Source: Strongylocentrotus purpuratus
Taxonomy: Eukaryota; Echinodermata; Echinoidea; Camarodonta; Strongylocentrotidae
Direction of reading: 5' to 3'
Length of the DNA: 64,000 nucleotides
NCBI RefSeq assembly: GCF_000002235.5
Contig: NW_022145597.1
Coordinates: forward strand, 28,722,423-28,786,422
Positions 12,303-24,762 of this stretch are shown piece by piece (position 1 is the first letter of the stretch; every line of letters starts with the position of its first letter). A program made the position numbers and the translations under genes. The notes below the pieces were generated by a model. The model was not told where the DNA came from, made no database searches, and saw nothing but the letters and a program-made list of their open reading frames with translations.

Positions 12303-12988
12303 TTGTGTAATGTAGATCTGTATACGCCCAAATCTCAAAATTATAATATTAAAATGCTTTTACTCCCGAGTGAGAAGCTACGTCCACAACAGCACAACTA
12401 ATGATATCCGCCGGATCATACAATATGAAAGTACAATATGAAGTCCACCAATGTGATTATTATTGATACATCAATGTGGTTCCACGCAAAGATTCAGTTA
12501 GCTTTTTAGTACATGAATATATGTAGAGAAAATATCCCTTAATCATCCCCGTCTTTAGTTAATCATCGAAAAACATGTGAAGACCTACCTCAAGGATGCA
12601 TGGACTAGTCTTACTCCAGGCTCGACTATTTTACACGTATCGATATTTTCTCAGACTTCCATTTTTTCACTGACTAAACATTCCAGCTAAGAATGATTTA
12701 TATTTCATGTCATAAAATGATATTACAAACTATAATTACATCCAATACTAGTGGAAATGTCGTGTTTTCAATTAATAAATACTCGGAAAGTGTGGAAAGA
12801 GATTAAGGTTACTGTTTACCTGCGCTGTTGCTTATGCATTGAAACGCGGCATGCTCGACACCTGAGATATACGTGGGCCGAAGAAATTTGAAAAGAAAGT
12901 TACGTAACAGAATTGTTTGAATGTTTGTTCAAGTTTGTAAAGAATCGTGTATGCGTGGTTCGTCTCAATACAACTCCCAATCTATTCA

Positions 12989-13057
<69 letters not shown>

Positions 13058-13083
13058 GTTTGAATGTCTGTCTCAGTGTCTGT

Positions 13084-13213
13084 GGCCCGAATTCACCAGG
13101 AGGTTTGTCGACAAACCTAGGTTTATGTGCGTCATAAAACGCATCAAAACGCGTCATTATGACGCACATAAACCTATAGGTTTGTCGACAAACCTCCTTT
13201 TTGAATTCGGGCC
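13084..13213. mobile_element. Palindromic MITE with GGCCCGAATTC ends
   Basis: Arms of about 55 bp begin GGCCCGAATTC on both strands and contain the self-complementary GGTTTGTCGACAAACC and GGTTTATGTGCGTCAT. The centre is short (ACGCATC/ACGCGTC). It lies between CT tracts upstream of the P450 gene. Confidence 0.8.
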
Positions 13214-13304
13214 AGTATCTCTGTAACTATGTCTATTTCCCAGTTTACTGTCCCTTCCTCTTTCAGATCTATCCCCTTAATTTCTCTCTGACTCTGATGT
13301 GTAT

Positions 13305-13349
<45 letters not shown>

Positions 13350-13392
13350 CCCTCCATCCTTCTCTCCACTCTCTTTTTTTTCCTCTCTCTCT

Positions 13393-13437
<45 letters not shown>

Positions 13438-14980
13438 CATTCTCTCTCTTCATCCTTCTCCCTCTATCTCTCTCTTCCCTCTCCCCCTCTCTATCGTTAT
13501 CTATTCTTATTTTCTCTCTGTTTTGTCACCCTTTTATAGCATGCACTGCATCCAATGACCGGGGTAATAGTATATTTGTAAAGCTTGTATTAAGCTCTAT
13601 ATAAAAGCTAATATAATCATATATTATTATTTTTAAACTGTGCAAACAGTATTAGCCTATGCCTGTGGCAATATTAAAATAGTTTTGGGCTTCGGCCATT
13701 TCTCCAAAGGCTACTCAATAAACAAAACGTAAAACATGTCGAACGAATTAATAGGATAAAAGAATATATTTCACGTTCTTAGAGGAGGCCAATAAGTTGA
13801 ACTAACATCAGAAGACCGACCGTTACAAGGCTTTCAATGTTATACCAATTTTCGTAGAGAAAAGGACATTGGAGTACAACTTGTTGAATATGTTCCACTT
13901 TTGATCCACTTTCAGTCTCAAACGAAAAATCATTTATAAATGTATAACTTTTTGGTTTATGGATGTTATCGTCATTGGTGTTTTTAAAACTGTTTGACAA
14001 AGTCGAAATGCCTGCTGATATTCTAACCGTTTTGAAATTCATATTTTCCTTTCGATATTACTCGTAATGCGTATACTTATCTGAAGATAGTAACAACTTC
14101 GTAGGCTCATTAGATCTGTATTTTACCAATGCGTTCGTTAATCATTATCACGAAACAAAGTACAAACTACATTCTTCTCCTGTTGTTCTCATCCTAACAT
14201 GATTTTTTCGCTGTATTCGTCTTTTTGCTGCTTGTTTGTCCTGTACAACCTGCTTTGCACAGTGCCTTTATTCCAAAGTCCTATGTTTGCAGTAGTAGTC
14301 CATAAAAGGGTGCTGGCAGTATGAATGTTAGTATTGCGGTCTACGAAATGATAGAGAGGGAGAGAGGGGAAGAAGGAAGAGGGAGAGGGCGAGAGGGAGG
14401 AAGAGAGTGCATTTACACAAGGATCTTACTAGACAAGTTTGAGAGCTAGTTTTACTTGCTCCAGTCTTCCGACGTCTTTTAACATAATTATCTGACATTC
14501 ATTACCTATAAATTTATCAATGTACAGTATTAGGTATTCAATTCAATGTGTTAATTGTATTCACAATTGCAATTTGTATTTATAGTATATTTTAATCTTT
14601 GTAAAACATGTATTATTTAGTCTCTGTGAAACTGTGAAACATGTTTGAATATATAAACCTTTATTGATCGATTGATACCATTAAGTGTAAGAAAATGACC
14701 CTTTTCAAAATATGATAGATGTTATAATACAACACAACCGCAATTGACTCACTATGAAATCCTGCTCGCATTACGTAATATGTCATCATTGACATTGTAG
14801 ACTTCTTTCTCTTTGTAACCTTCTACAGTTGTAAACAAACACAACATAATTCATTTTGTCGCGCTTCTGATTTCCTGCGATCATTGCAAAATACTGTACA
14901 CGTACATTCAAAATTTATCTTGTTCGATTATCGAATCTCTACAGTGTATACACCGTGCTGATTATAACGTACTATATATC

Positions 14981-15213
14981 GAGGTTTCAGTGAAACAAAG
15001 ACGTAATTCCATATTTTGCCAAAGTGAGTATTTGATATTAAAATGTTCAGAAAAATGTGGGCTTTCCAGGAAACACAAAGACTTAACTCCACCCAAGTCA
15101 ATGGCTAGTGAAACATAGACTTAACTCTTTAAGGCGCAAGTGCTCAGTAACACATAAACCACTTTTTCTCAAGATGGCCAAAATGTAGTTACGTCTTTGT
15201 GTCACTGACCCCT
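14981..15213. mobile_element. MITE with ~40-bp terminal inverted repeats
   Basis: The left end GGTTTCAGTGAAACAAAGAC and the right end, inverted, GGGGTCAGTGACACAAAGAC continue into ACGTAAtTcCATaTTTTGCCA-type sequence. Internal GAAACACAAAGACTTAACTC phrases repeat the terminal motif. Confidence 0.75.
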
Positions 15214-16716
15214 CTATATACATGTACTTCGCAATCATGCAACTTAAATGTACACAAAACCGGATTGCATATAAGCCCTCTATTCACGTACAAGTCGAAT
15301 AAACACAAAATGTCTTGTTCACGATGATCTCTCCCCTTTCCTCCTCTTTTTCACCTAGAACACTTTTCATATGCTTCATCTATAAAAGATGGATAGAATA
15401 TTTATTAATCTGTAAAACTCTTGCACAGTCCCTCTATTATCTTCACTTATTTATGCGACGCACCATTCAACATCTCACACTTTAACATCGCCTCTCAGAA
15501 CGTTTAATTTCTCATTCTCTCAGCCCCTTCTCCCGAGATTATCATTATCCATCATTATTTTTCTAACGCACATTCTCTCAGGTTTCTTCCCTTCCAAAGC
15601 CCTCTCTTTCAAGATCTATATTTATAATTATCTTTAAAAACTTGTCTAAATAAGACGCTTGTCTTTCTTTGTAAACTATTAGATATAAATGTACTTCATC
15701 CATTCGTAAATTTAACAGATTCTCATCTATTACAAAAAATAATGACAAGGACAAACTTATGTATGTTTAGAACATTGTTATTTTTTTTTAGTTCTTATAT
15801 TTTCAGGCATTTTTTATTTACACCATTTATATCATCAGTAAAGTAGAATAAAGCTTAACATGGCCAAAGAATCTTAAATATACTTGTGTACTTTCACATA
15901 AATTATCTTTTATTTCACACTGCTCTCTCTCTCTCTCTCTCACTCTCTTTCTCTCTCTGTCTCTTACTCTCTCTCTATCTCACTCTCTCTTTCTCAGTAT
16001 GTAAGTCACCATGCCCACTTTGTATTGTTGGCATGATTCAATAACTAACTCATGAAGAACTCGGCTTCATATCAACTCTTAATTAGGGGTAGCATAAGAA
16101 TGTGAAAGTTACACAAATTATGCTTTATTTCGATTATCATATGCAGCATAATAATGATAAGACCCTGGTTTAGGATGTTTACTAAATCTTAATATTCATG
16201 TACATGTATTTCAGCATTGATATCTTCATTTTGAAGCAAAACATACAGATTCAACAACAAAGTTGCCCACAGCAAATTGGGTTAATTTAAATGTTCCTAA
16301 AATTCATACATGTAATAACATTTAAAAATAATAAATTACTAACAAAGATCCATCAATTAATGAACAGTCATTGCTTTGCATTCAACACATAAACCTTCAA
16401 AAATGGGCACATCACAAGAAATGCAAAACTAAACGTGTTTGGAAATCCATTGTAATACTGCAGAAAAAATATTTGTACAAACTGATTAAAAGATGTCCAT
16501 GATATTGTCATTACAGAAAACACATATTTAAATAACAGCACTCTATGCTTCACTGATATTGTCCAAATGAGTGATCAAGAAGCTTCACATAAATGGTAAT
16601 AATGATGATAAAAGGTTTTTGCTTTGCAGTATACAAAACAAAGAGTCTTTGGGGAAACATTCTCTACAAAAATATAAAACATCTTTTATGTACAGATGAT
16701 AAAGAAATAATGGCTA

Positions 16717-19700
16717 CTAGGATGCAGCTGAGACCTTGTCTGGGACTTTGTCGGAGAGGTCCATCCAGTCGTAGACTTTGTTTTCTTTATGGCCTTTCTT
16801 TGTGAGCCGAGAACCAACGGCACCGCTGAACAGGTCAAAGACACCACCTGTAGATCAGGAATAAGAGGAGAGAGAAAAATAATAATTACTTGGGTGTCCA
16901 GAAGCAGTTAGGTTCATATTCATAGAAGTGACATTGTAGATTTCTTTGGCCTTTTAAAATCATTCATGTAAGTGTTATTTGTAGGTCATTGTTTGTCAGG
17001 TAGTAATTAATTACTAGCGGTCATGTACATGTATATGTAATTAAAAAGGATATTTAGGCTAATTGACCCAATACTGCACAACAGTTTCAACCTTTAAAAG
17101 GCAAATGAGGACATGAAAAAACAAAGATTATAAGATTGAAAACCAGAAAATTGTGTGCAGATGTACAGTTGAGAATGAAATTCATGAATGGTTAATATTC
17201 ATGAAAGTCTCATACTAGTAAATAATCAAGTCACAACTGACGCAACACTGTGATTTTGCGAGTTTCTTGATTAATTGCTGTCATTTACAAATCACGTCTC
17301 GGTGCGAATGTAAATATTATTTGCGAAGATGTAGCATTTCACAAGTACGCTTCAAAGTCAAGTGCACATCTAAACTGGTCCTCATTGAATCATTTGAAGT
17401 CAAGATACACCACTGGGTGTGACTAAAAGAAAGAACGAATTGCAATGCAAAACAAATTGGCAAACCATTCACTTATGGTTGATGCTTTTTTGACAATATT
17501 TTTAAAACAATTTTTTCCTCTTCCTTCCTCAAAGTTTGTGATGGTGGTTATTTTACCTGACTGCTAAGAAAGCATAAATGCTTGTAAGTAAGCAACCAGA
17601 CGGTCGACGGCTTTAGGTCCTCTCCGGGGGACCTGGTAATGAGGATTAATGCCTTACCAAAGGGCACTAGCGCATCGACTTGGTTTCGAACCCGTTAAAT
17701 GCCTCTTGTTTAATTTCATCATTGTGATGGTGAGACTACTGTACAAACTAGTCGACTGGCAGTTCAACTTACCTGTATGTATGAAGAGGATCTGCTTTCC
17801 CTTGAACGTTCCTGGTTTCTCGTTCATGAGTTTGAGTAGATGATAGGTGGCCTTGCCGGAGTAGACAGGGTCCACAAGAATCCCGGTGTTCATCGCCACC
17901 TGCTCGATGCATTCTGTCAAAATCAGACAAGTGGAAGCAGTTAAAGATAAAGACCAGTTCTGGCGATGCGATTGCATTGTGAAAGAAACAGTGTGGAATT
18001 GATCAACTAGCATATAGGTATTGGTGTGTACTGCAAGGTTCTGGAATCATCAAAATGATAAGAAATTTGGCCCAGTCTTGGTAAAGTTACAAGCACTGTA
18101 CACAGAAAGATGTATATGGGACTACACGACACGTGCGCGATATCTATCCGGTCCGGATAGATATAATAATTTACCAATCAATTAGTAGGCGGTTTCCCGG
18201 CAAAATTTGTATCATGATCATCACGTATTAGTCAAAACATATTCTTTCACATGATTGGTAATAAGAGCTTCCATTTCATTTTTTTTTAAAGACAAGTGAT
18301 CAACAAAACAGGGGAAATCTCACTGCCGTTTTGGATGATATGATAGGATACAGAAGCTGCTGGCATTTAAAGGGATCCGGTAACTTTGTCTCAGATTATG
18401 AAATAAAATTATGGATTTAGCTCATGATGCAATGATAATTATAAACCTTTAGGTCAGTCAGGAACCCCATGACTTTTACAAGCCGATCGCCTGTCTGATT
18501 ATCAAGATATTTATGATTGGAATTACAAATTTTGAAAACCGTTCGCCTGACGGTTTTCATAACACTACAGTCTATTGGGGAAAACGAGTATGGTAAAACC
18601 GGTCACTCAAAGATTTTTTACTTTTTTGAGGCACTTCTTGATCATTTTAAAGCGCAATTTTTTTAGGGCTCCAATATTACATCATATCACAGACACTGAT
18701 AACACGTAGGGCCGTGTATCTCAGATTTAACATTGTTAAACGATCCCTTTAACAAAGGACCGACTCTCTTCTTATCACGAAAACAAGTAATATGTAAAAA
18801 CTAAGAATTAGATTTTAGAGGATATGAATAAGAGAAAGAGCAAATCACACTACAAAATGCAACGCAGGAATTGCTACATACTTTGATTATGTGTCCTTTA
18901 CTTATAATATGACAGTCAGGCATCAACTGCTATTGACTGATTTCATCGCAAATATATGTATAACAGGGTTTGTAAGTAAAGCCTCAGTCACAAATGCCAT
19001 TACGAACTGCTACAAATGCCGTACGAATGATTTTCAGACAATGGAAAATCAGGGAGATTCGTACGAACTTTGTGACCGTAGCTTGAGCTTTTTAAAGATA
19101 AAGTTATGGATGCACCATCAGCCCAATATTACTCTTTTCATATCAACAGGAATCATCACCAAGCTACCAATCCTACGCAAAGTAGGAGGAAGGGAAACTA
19201 TTCAATATACCATATATTTTGTCAGAGAGAGAATTAGAGAGAGAGAGAGACGCACTTACAAAAGAAAACGACCCTTTTCAGAATATGAGTATTAATGTAG
19301 AAAGATAACAACAAGAGACAGACTGACAAGAGAAAGGGGGTGAAGAGGTCGAGGAGGTGGGGGAAGAAGTTTACAGTGAAAGAGGGGCGGGAAAAGGAGA
19401 TTGTCTTCAATGTAGTGAAATGTTTTGACTTGACCTACGATAATAGCAAGAGTCAAAATGGGCACTCACCTAATTCTTCTGAAGTGTTGACGGCATACCC
19501 GATGCCAACCACTTCGTCACGAATGTGCATGATGTCGACCGCTTTGACCCCTGCGCCATCAGCGTCCTGTAGCCCGAGGGATTGGAGTGTCTTGTCGCCG
19601 AGGTCGTAGAAAAACATTTGGTCCTTGCATGCTGCAAAGCCGTGTATCCTGCAAGAAAATAGAAGAGATGAAAAGCATGATTGTATTATATCAGTATGTC

Positions 19701-22700
19701 GGTGTTCCAAATATGCCTACATTGCTGATTTGAACGCGGACTGATTTTAAAAGAATGAGAGGGAAAAGTGTATTCCATTTATACTGAATCCGAAAAGAAA
19801 ATCTTGGTACAACTATAAACAAAAAAAGCATTGCAGTCTTTGACCATTTGCATTCCGAAAGAAAATGCAAGTTCCACAACTTTTTGGATTGTCTATTTAG
19901 GCCTCTATGCTCAACAAACTCAACTCAACTTCACTTAAATACAGTGTACATGTATCGTCTGTTTGGAACCAGAAGGGTGTTAACTCAAATATTGTAACAG
20001 AGAGTTAATGCCCTTCTGGCTCTAAATAGACGATATGATACAGATTAAATCATATATTGAGAGCCAGGATGATGTCAAGTAACACTCATTAACACTGAGT
20101 CAAAGATAATCCTGAGTTCTGGTAAAAAAAGAAAAAGAATTCTCAAAGAATCAAACGAAACTTTATACACTGAATGTTCAAGATTACAAAGAAAAGTCAT
20201 TTGCCTAACAATTTTGGTAGAAAATGTATACTGGCTGAGTAATTAGCATAGAAAGATAAGGAAATCAAGGTAAGTAGGCCTGACACCATTTGTGTAGTCC
20301 CATATACATCTTTCTGTGTACAGTGCTTGTTACTTTACCAAGACTGGGCCAAATTTATTATGATTTTTATGACTCCAGAACCTTGCAGTACACACCAATA
20401 CTTACATGATCAACTATTTCTGATCGATTCCACAACTTTCTTTCACAATGCAATCCCATGACCAGAACTCAACTTTATCTTGAATGCCCTTCTGACAGAC
20501 CCACAACAGATGAATTACCTAGTGTGTATACAATGTCGTGGATGGACGAAAAAATAAACTTACTTTAGTTTGCTACCGGTGAGGTAGTTTGCAATGGCAA
20601 GGCCGGTCACAGACCCGCTGCTACCGGCTGCGATTACAATGTCGGTGAATCTGTCCAGGAGTCCCTGTAATTAGATACGAATGAGAGAAAGATTTGATTT
20701 TTAATGGATTGAACTTTCATGTATTTGTTTGGACAAGACTACACATGAACTGAGATTCATTGCAATTGTATGGGAGTTGTCTGTGTGTGAAACTCAGTTG
20801 AAAGCCTAATTATGCTGATTTCATTTTCATTCTTTCATTTCCATACACCAGGGCCTGTTGCATAAACCTTACCATTGATGGTAGCTTTGCCATCAATGGC
20901 AACTACCATCGTAACAGGGCTCAACAGCCAATCAAAATCAAGGTTTCCATGGTAGTTACCATTGGTGGCAAAGTTACCATCAATATTAAGTTTTGTGCAA
21001 AGGGGCACAGAGGAGGTAATTATCAAAATGAGAATGTTGGGTTGCTTTTAAGACATGTTTGGGAAATATAAAATAACTTTTTAACGGCGACTTAAACTGA
21101 AAAATCATAAGAAAACTCTGATTTTGAAACAAGCTGTATGAGAATACTTTTGCTCCAATCCATATTTGATATTCTGTACAAAGTCACTATGTTAATGTTC
21201 CCCAAATCCCTATTAGTTGAGGAACCGGGAAGAACGTTCCACAAACGATAGAACAAAGATGTGACTGCATTTGAGGAAGATAATTACTTGTTGTTGTTTT
21301 TATGCTTTATGTGTCAATACAAGGCAAGCGATATTAAACAGAGGGAGATGATTCTTACCTGGCCCATTAGTTCACGGAAGCACTCGATGTAGCCCCATAC
21401 TCCAACCTCATTGGATCCTCCAAAAGGCAGTCTGTAAGCCTTCTTATTGGTCGTTTTCCTAAACAATGATGAAAAGGAAAGAACAGAACATGTAGATCAA
21501 TTATACATGTGTTGCACTAAAATTAGAAGATGCAAGTTGGCAAACTAACCAACGCTAAACATGCATGCCTTGTAGAGAATTTTTTTTAAAACCATACTCA
21601 TGTAAAGAAACCGAGAGGCACTAGCTGTAATGCTTTTGCACTTATACGTTCGCTGTAGGCACATCATAATAAGCATAATTACCATTTACCAATACCATGA
21701 AGTTGGCAATATCAATATAAAAAGTAAGAATTCTTTTCTTCAAATTTTACCCATGATTAGATATAAATTTAAGTAAAGTGGTTAAATGACGTTTACAATG
21801 ATGGATCATTTTGGGGTAACCTTGTTGGTGGACTGCAGAAAGAACAAAACTTACCGATGAAAGTATGAGCAAACCAATATGTCTAAAGCCATGCATACAG
21901 CTATGAATTAGCACATATATGTTCATCTAAGACTTTTGGTGATTGTGAATTCATGATTTAATCTGAATGACTTAAAGCCCATCTGTACTAGTTTGGCCAG
22001 GGGGATTAGACCATCCAGCCTGGTCACTGATAGGTGGCTATCTCAACAACTCAGCTCTCAATTAACATAAGAAAAAAGAGGATCATGGAGGACCAATGGT
22101 CACACTACACAGATTAGGCATTTTTTGCTATATAAAGGGTGCAAGTAGCAATAAGTAGTGCAGTGGGGCTTCAAATAAAAGTATGAGCAAACCGAAATGT
22201 CTGAAGCCATGCATACAGCTTAGAATATAATGAATTAGCAGTATATTCATTTAGTGATTGTGAATTCATGATTTAATCTGAATGACTTGCGCTGCTTACT
22301 GGATGTGGTCTTGAAGTAGCTTCATGCGAGGGTATACTTGCGTCTCCAGAGGGCAGTCTAACGGCATGAGGTAGAAGTTACAGCCCACCAGGCGGTCCAG
22401 CAAAGCATTCCCCGTGAACGGCAGATCCTATCCATGTACAAGCAATGAGGGGGGTATACAGATGGATTGATTGCTAAGTATGATGGTAAATGGCATGTAC
22501 ATGTAGCTGGTATATATATTGCAGAAAGTTTATGAGCAATAGATTAACAGTAGAGGAGAAACTGCATGGTTATTATAATAATAGATAAATGCATGGATAT
22601 GTAGTTACATGTGTGAAGAATACAAGACATATGAAATGTTACCATTTTCAATGTAATGGACGATCACTTTAGTATTCCAGATCTAGATTAATCGCAACCA

Positions 22701-24762
22701 CAAGCAAGTTTCCGATAAATATATTCAAAACATGAAAAATGGTGAAATAATTAACAAAATAATGCTAACATAAAAGTTTAAGAGCTCAATATACAGGTAC
22801 ATGTATCTAATTTAGAATGGGAAAATTGGCAACAAAACCATGTCTGCAACAGAATTGATGGCGATGATTGATGACATTAAAATACACTCCTTATAAATGA
22901 TTACAATGGCAATAATTTTGCTGATGCGTGGTTTTAAATGTACAGATGGACTAGGCAACTTGATAATATGTTAAATGGGCAAATGGGTAATGTATGAAAT
23001 AGGAAAAAATGTATAAAATTACGAATTTATCCTTGGCTTACCGTGGATTCTGACCAGAGGAAGAGATGGCTGTCCAGTCCCATTTGGCGGGCAGCAATGG
23101 CTCCGGCCCGGCAGGAGTTTGAGAACACACCACCACAGGTTATGATGGATTCACAACCCTGATCCAAGCAGTCAGCCATCAAAAACTCTAGCTTCCTCAC
23201 CTTGGTTGGGACAGACAAGTCAGGTCGAAAATCATGATTAGTTTTTGATATCCTAGAAAATGTACATGAATCAAAGCCTGTGATTATAAGTATCTGGCAA
23301 AAAGGATGACTGGAGATCCTTCTGAGTTTGGAACAGTAGAAAAATTATCTCTTCTTCAAGGGCAACGGAAATGATCAGTTTTTATATCCTAGAATGGACA
23401 TACAATATGTACATGTACCTGTACATGAATTAAAGCCTCTCTGCACTAGTTTGGCATGGAGGGATTAGACCTCCCTGCAAGGTCACTGGCAGGTGGTTAT
23501 CCCATCAACTCAGCTCTCAATTAACATAAGAAAAAGGGCATCATGGGGGATCAACGGGAATAGAGGGCGCAAGTGCATGTAGCTATAAGTACTGCAGTGG
23601 GGATTGAAAGCCTGTAATTATTAGTGTGTGGCAAGAAGGATGACTGAAGATCCTTCTGAGTTTGGAACAGTAGTAAAATGATCTCTTCTTCAAGGGCAAG
23701 TTTGCCATTTTCTTGAATAAAATCTTTTCTTCTGCTTGTTCCATTTGTTAGAATATTGAAAGTAAATATCCCATAAAAGTATAGCAACACTGGCATTTAA
23801 AATACAAAAATGGAAAGTTAAAATTGACATAATTCAGATTTAGTACTTATGGGCTTATGGCTCCTGAAAACTACTCCCAACCTTTCTTTTCCTCTCTTTT
23901 GTGACCCAAACTTTTTTCAAATTCATAAATGTGATTGTAGAAAGTTTTTAACAGTCTACACATTTACAATCTTGGGCGCCATCTTTAATACAAAGAGTTG
24001 ATATCAATCACAACTTATTTGCGATTGATATTAATCAAAACAATGTACATAGGAGACTGCAAACTTGGGATTGATTTGAGGACTTGCGAATGATTTGGAT
24101 CAATCATAGGTCTTTGTAAGACGGGGCCCACATAATGTACCGGTATGTACCTTGTTTCCAGAGAGTACGCTGCCTGTCATATCGTCTCGTTTGATGTGGA
24201 CTTGGAAGTCCTCAGGCATGCCTGGGAGACGCCAGCGCTGGATAGGGGTGCCTAGAGACCCCAACTATACAGCAAAAAAAAAACAAGGAGAAAAAAAAGT
24301 TAATTGAATGTTATTTTGACTCGTGCTTTTATCGTAGGTCAAGTCGAAAGATTTCGCTACTTAAGGTTTAAGACACAACTTGAGACAAAAATGGTATGTT
24401 GAATAGTGTCTCTTCCTCCTACTTTGCGTAGGAAATAAGAACAAACAAACATCACCTTTCTTATCATTACTGCAAATTTTTATTCCAAAAACATTTGTGA
24501 TTTCTTCACTTCATCATGTGTCTTCTCGGCTTGCTTCTGAAAAAAGTGTGCTTGGTGATCTGTTTGTTTCTACCACCATAGAGTCTGGATAAATCTGTTG
24601 TCTACAGTAGCATGCTCGAATTTGTACGAAAAAAACCCTAAAAATATAGTGCTCACTGACCTGAACTCGATACTTGGGGATGACGGCGAGTCGGGATGTC
24701 CACTCGGGAGCATCGTATGGCAAGAGGGGGTAATCGTTATTTGGCTCCAACACGTGACCCAT
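16717..24762 (-). CDS. D-cysteine desulfhydrase (ACC deaminase family), complete
   Basis: Nine exons: 24661-24762, 24151-24264, 23042-23200, 22300-22427, 21359-21458, 20564-20664, 19470-19648, 17773-17913, 16717-16847 (1155 nt, 384 aa, stop TAG 16717-16719). All introns are GT-AG and the phases agree. It is a fold-type II PLP enzyme. The Schiff-base lysine is Lys72 in SGNK|VRKLEF, split by intron 2. Phosphate-loop-like GGSN is at 181-184, [10 protein letters not shown] in exon 6, DPVYSGK at 309-315 and HTGG at 340-343. Family knowledge: in tomato, changing Ser358 and Thr386 to Glu and Leu turned D-cysteine desulfhydrase into ACC deaminase. The matching residues here are Ser313 and Thr341, also 28 apart, which predicts release of sulfide, ammonia and pyruvate from D-cysteine. 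Odd: the usual QSNHxR stretch reads FSNSCRA. ATG context TCACAATGG is good. A strong unpaired donor (AAAG|GTAAGT) at 27409 on this strand could end a 5' non-coding exon, unproven. The nearest AATAAA downstream is at 16124-16129. There is no signal peptide, so it is probably cytosolic. Confidence 0.9.
17582..17720 (-). mobile_element. tRNA-derived SINE
   Basis: The minus strand has a B-box-like GGGTTCGAAACC followed by GTGCCCTTTGGTAAGGCATT, the tail also seen (as CTTTGGCAAGACATTAAT) in the SINE at 29640. It lies in desulfhydrase intron 8, just upstream of exon 9. Diverged and short. Confidence 0.6.
17939..18124 (-). repeat. Dispersed 185-bp repeat, copy 1
   Basis: This is the reverse orientation of the sequence at 20296-20485 and 51702-51900. 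It ends ATGGGACTACAC on the plus strand. Its 5' side abuts desulfhydrase exon 8 (ends 17913). No terminal inverted repeats or poly-A are obvious. Confidence 0.8.
18367..18752. mobile_element. TTAA-flanked MITE, copy 1
   Basis: It is bounded by TTAA on both sides, with AGGGATCC at the left end and GATCCCT at the right end; these are inverted ends, as in piggyBac-type non-autonomous elements. A second copy is at 26330-26796. The shared interior includes GCCGATCGCCTGTCTGATTA and TTTTTGAGGCACTTCTTGAT. Desulfhydrase intron 7. Confidence 0.75.
18983..19088. mobile_element. Small MITE rich in TACGAA motifs
   Basis: The ends are CAGTCACAAATGCC and the inverted CGAACTTTGTGACCG. The motif (C/T)ACGAA recurs in both directions inside. 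Similar TACGAAC-rich sequence lies at 60984-61198. Confidence 0.55.
19954..20034. mobile_element. Short palindromic element
   Basis: Inverted arms of about 33 bp share ATCGTCT.TTT.GA.CCAGAAGGG and TTAACTC around a ~15-bp centre. Desulfhydrase intron 6. Confidence 0.65.
20296..20485 (+). repeat. Dispersed 185-bp repeat, copy 2
   Basis: Begins TGTAGTCCCATATACATCTT and ends near GACCAGAACTCAACTTTATC. It aligns along its length with copies at 17939-18124 (inverted) and 51702-51900. Confidence 0.8.
20851..21006. mobile_element. MITE with GGGCCTGTTGCATAAA ends
   Basis: The left end GGGCCTGTTGCATAAACC is matched, inverted, by AAGTTTTGTGCAAAGGGGC. Inside, TACCATTGATGGTA and TTGCCATCAATGGCAA blocks are themselves palindromes. 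Desulfhydrase intron 5. Confidence 0.75.
21857..22289. repeat. Local duplication flanking a MITE (locus A)
   Basis: A ~115-bp segment (21857-21973, AAAGTATGAGCAAACC to GAATGACTT) recurs at about 22181-22289. Between the two lies a ~200-bp element (21974-22173) that starts AAAGCCCATCTGTACTAG and ends with the inverted form AGTGCAGTGGGGCTTC. The same element is at 23439-23606. Desulfhydrase intron 4. Confidence 0.8.
23222..23715. repeat. Local duplication with MITE insertion (locus B)
   Basis: A unit of about 150 bp (from AAATCATGATTAGTTTTTGA to CTTCTTCAAGGGCAA) occurs at 23229-23363 and again at 23369-23700. The second unit is interrupted at AAAGCCT by a 168-bp element (23439-23606). AAAGCCT stands on both sides of the insert (23432-23438, 23607-23613), as a 7-bp target duplication would. 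Desulfhydrase intron 2, right after exon 3. Confidence 0.8.

Larger units (their letters stand above)
12303..16716. other. Spacer between the P450 5' end and the desulfhydrase 3' end
   Basis: No gene is supported. It contains the MITEs at 13084-13213 and 14981-15213, CT tracts at 12992-13055, 13308-13345, 13384-13437 and 15922-15995, a GA tract at 14352-14408, and a 14600-14690 stretch ending ATTGATCGATTGAT that resembles a LINE tail. At 13560-13620 there is the TTGTAAAGC..AAGCTCTATATAAAAG phrase common at the 3' end of interspersed repeats. The P450 promoter should lie just right of 12302, but no TATA or initiator is distinct. Confidence 0.5.

Noticed and set aside
13779-14042. 87-residue frame, minus strand
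   Set aside because: No homology recognised, no splice context and AT-rich codon use like the surrounding spacer.
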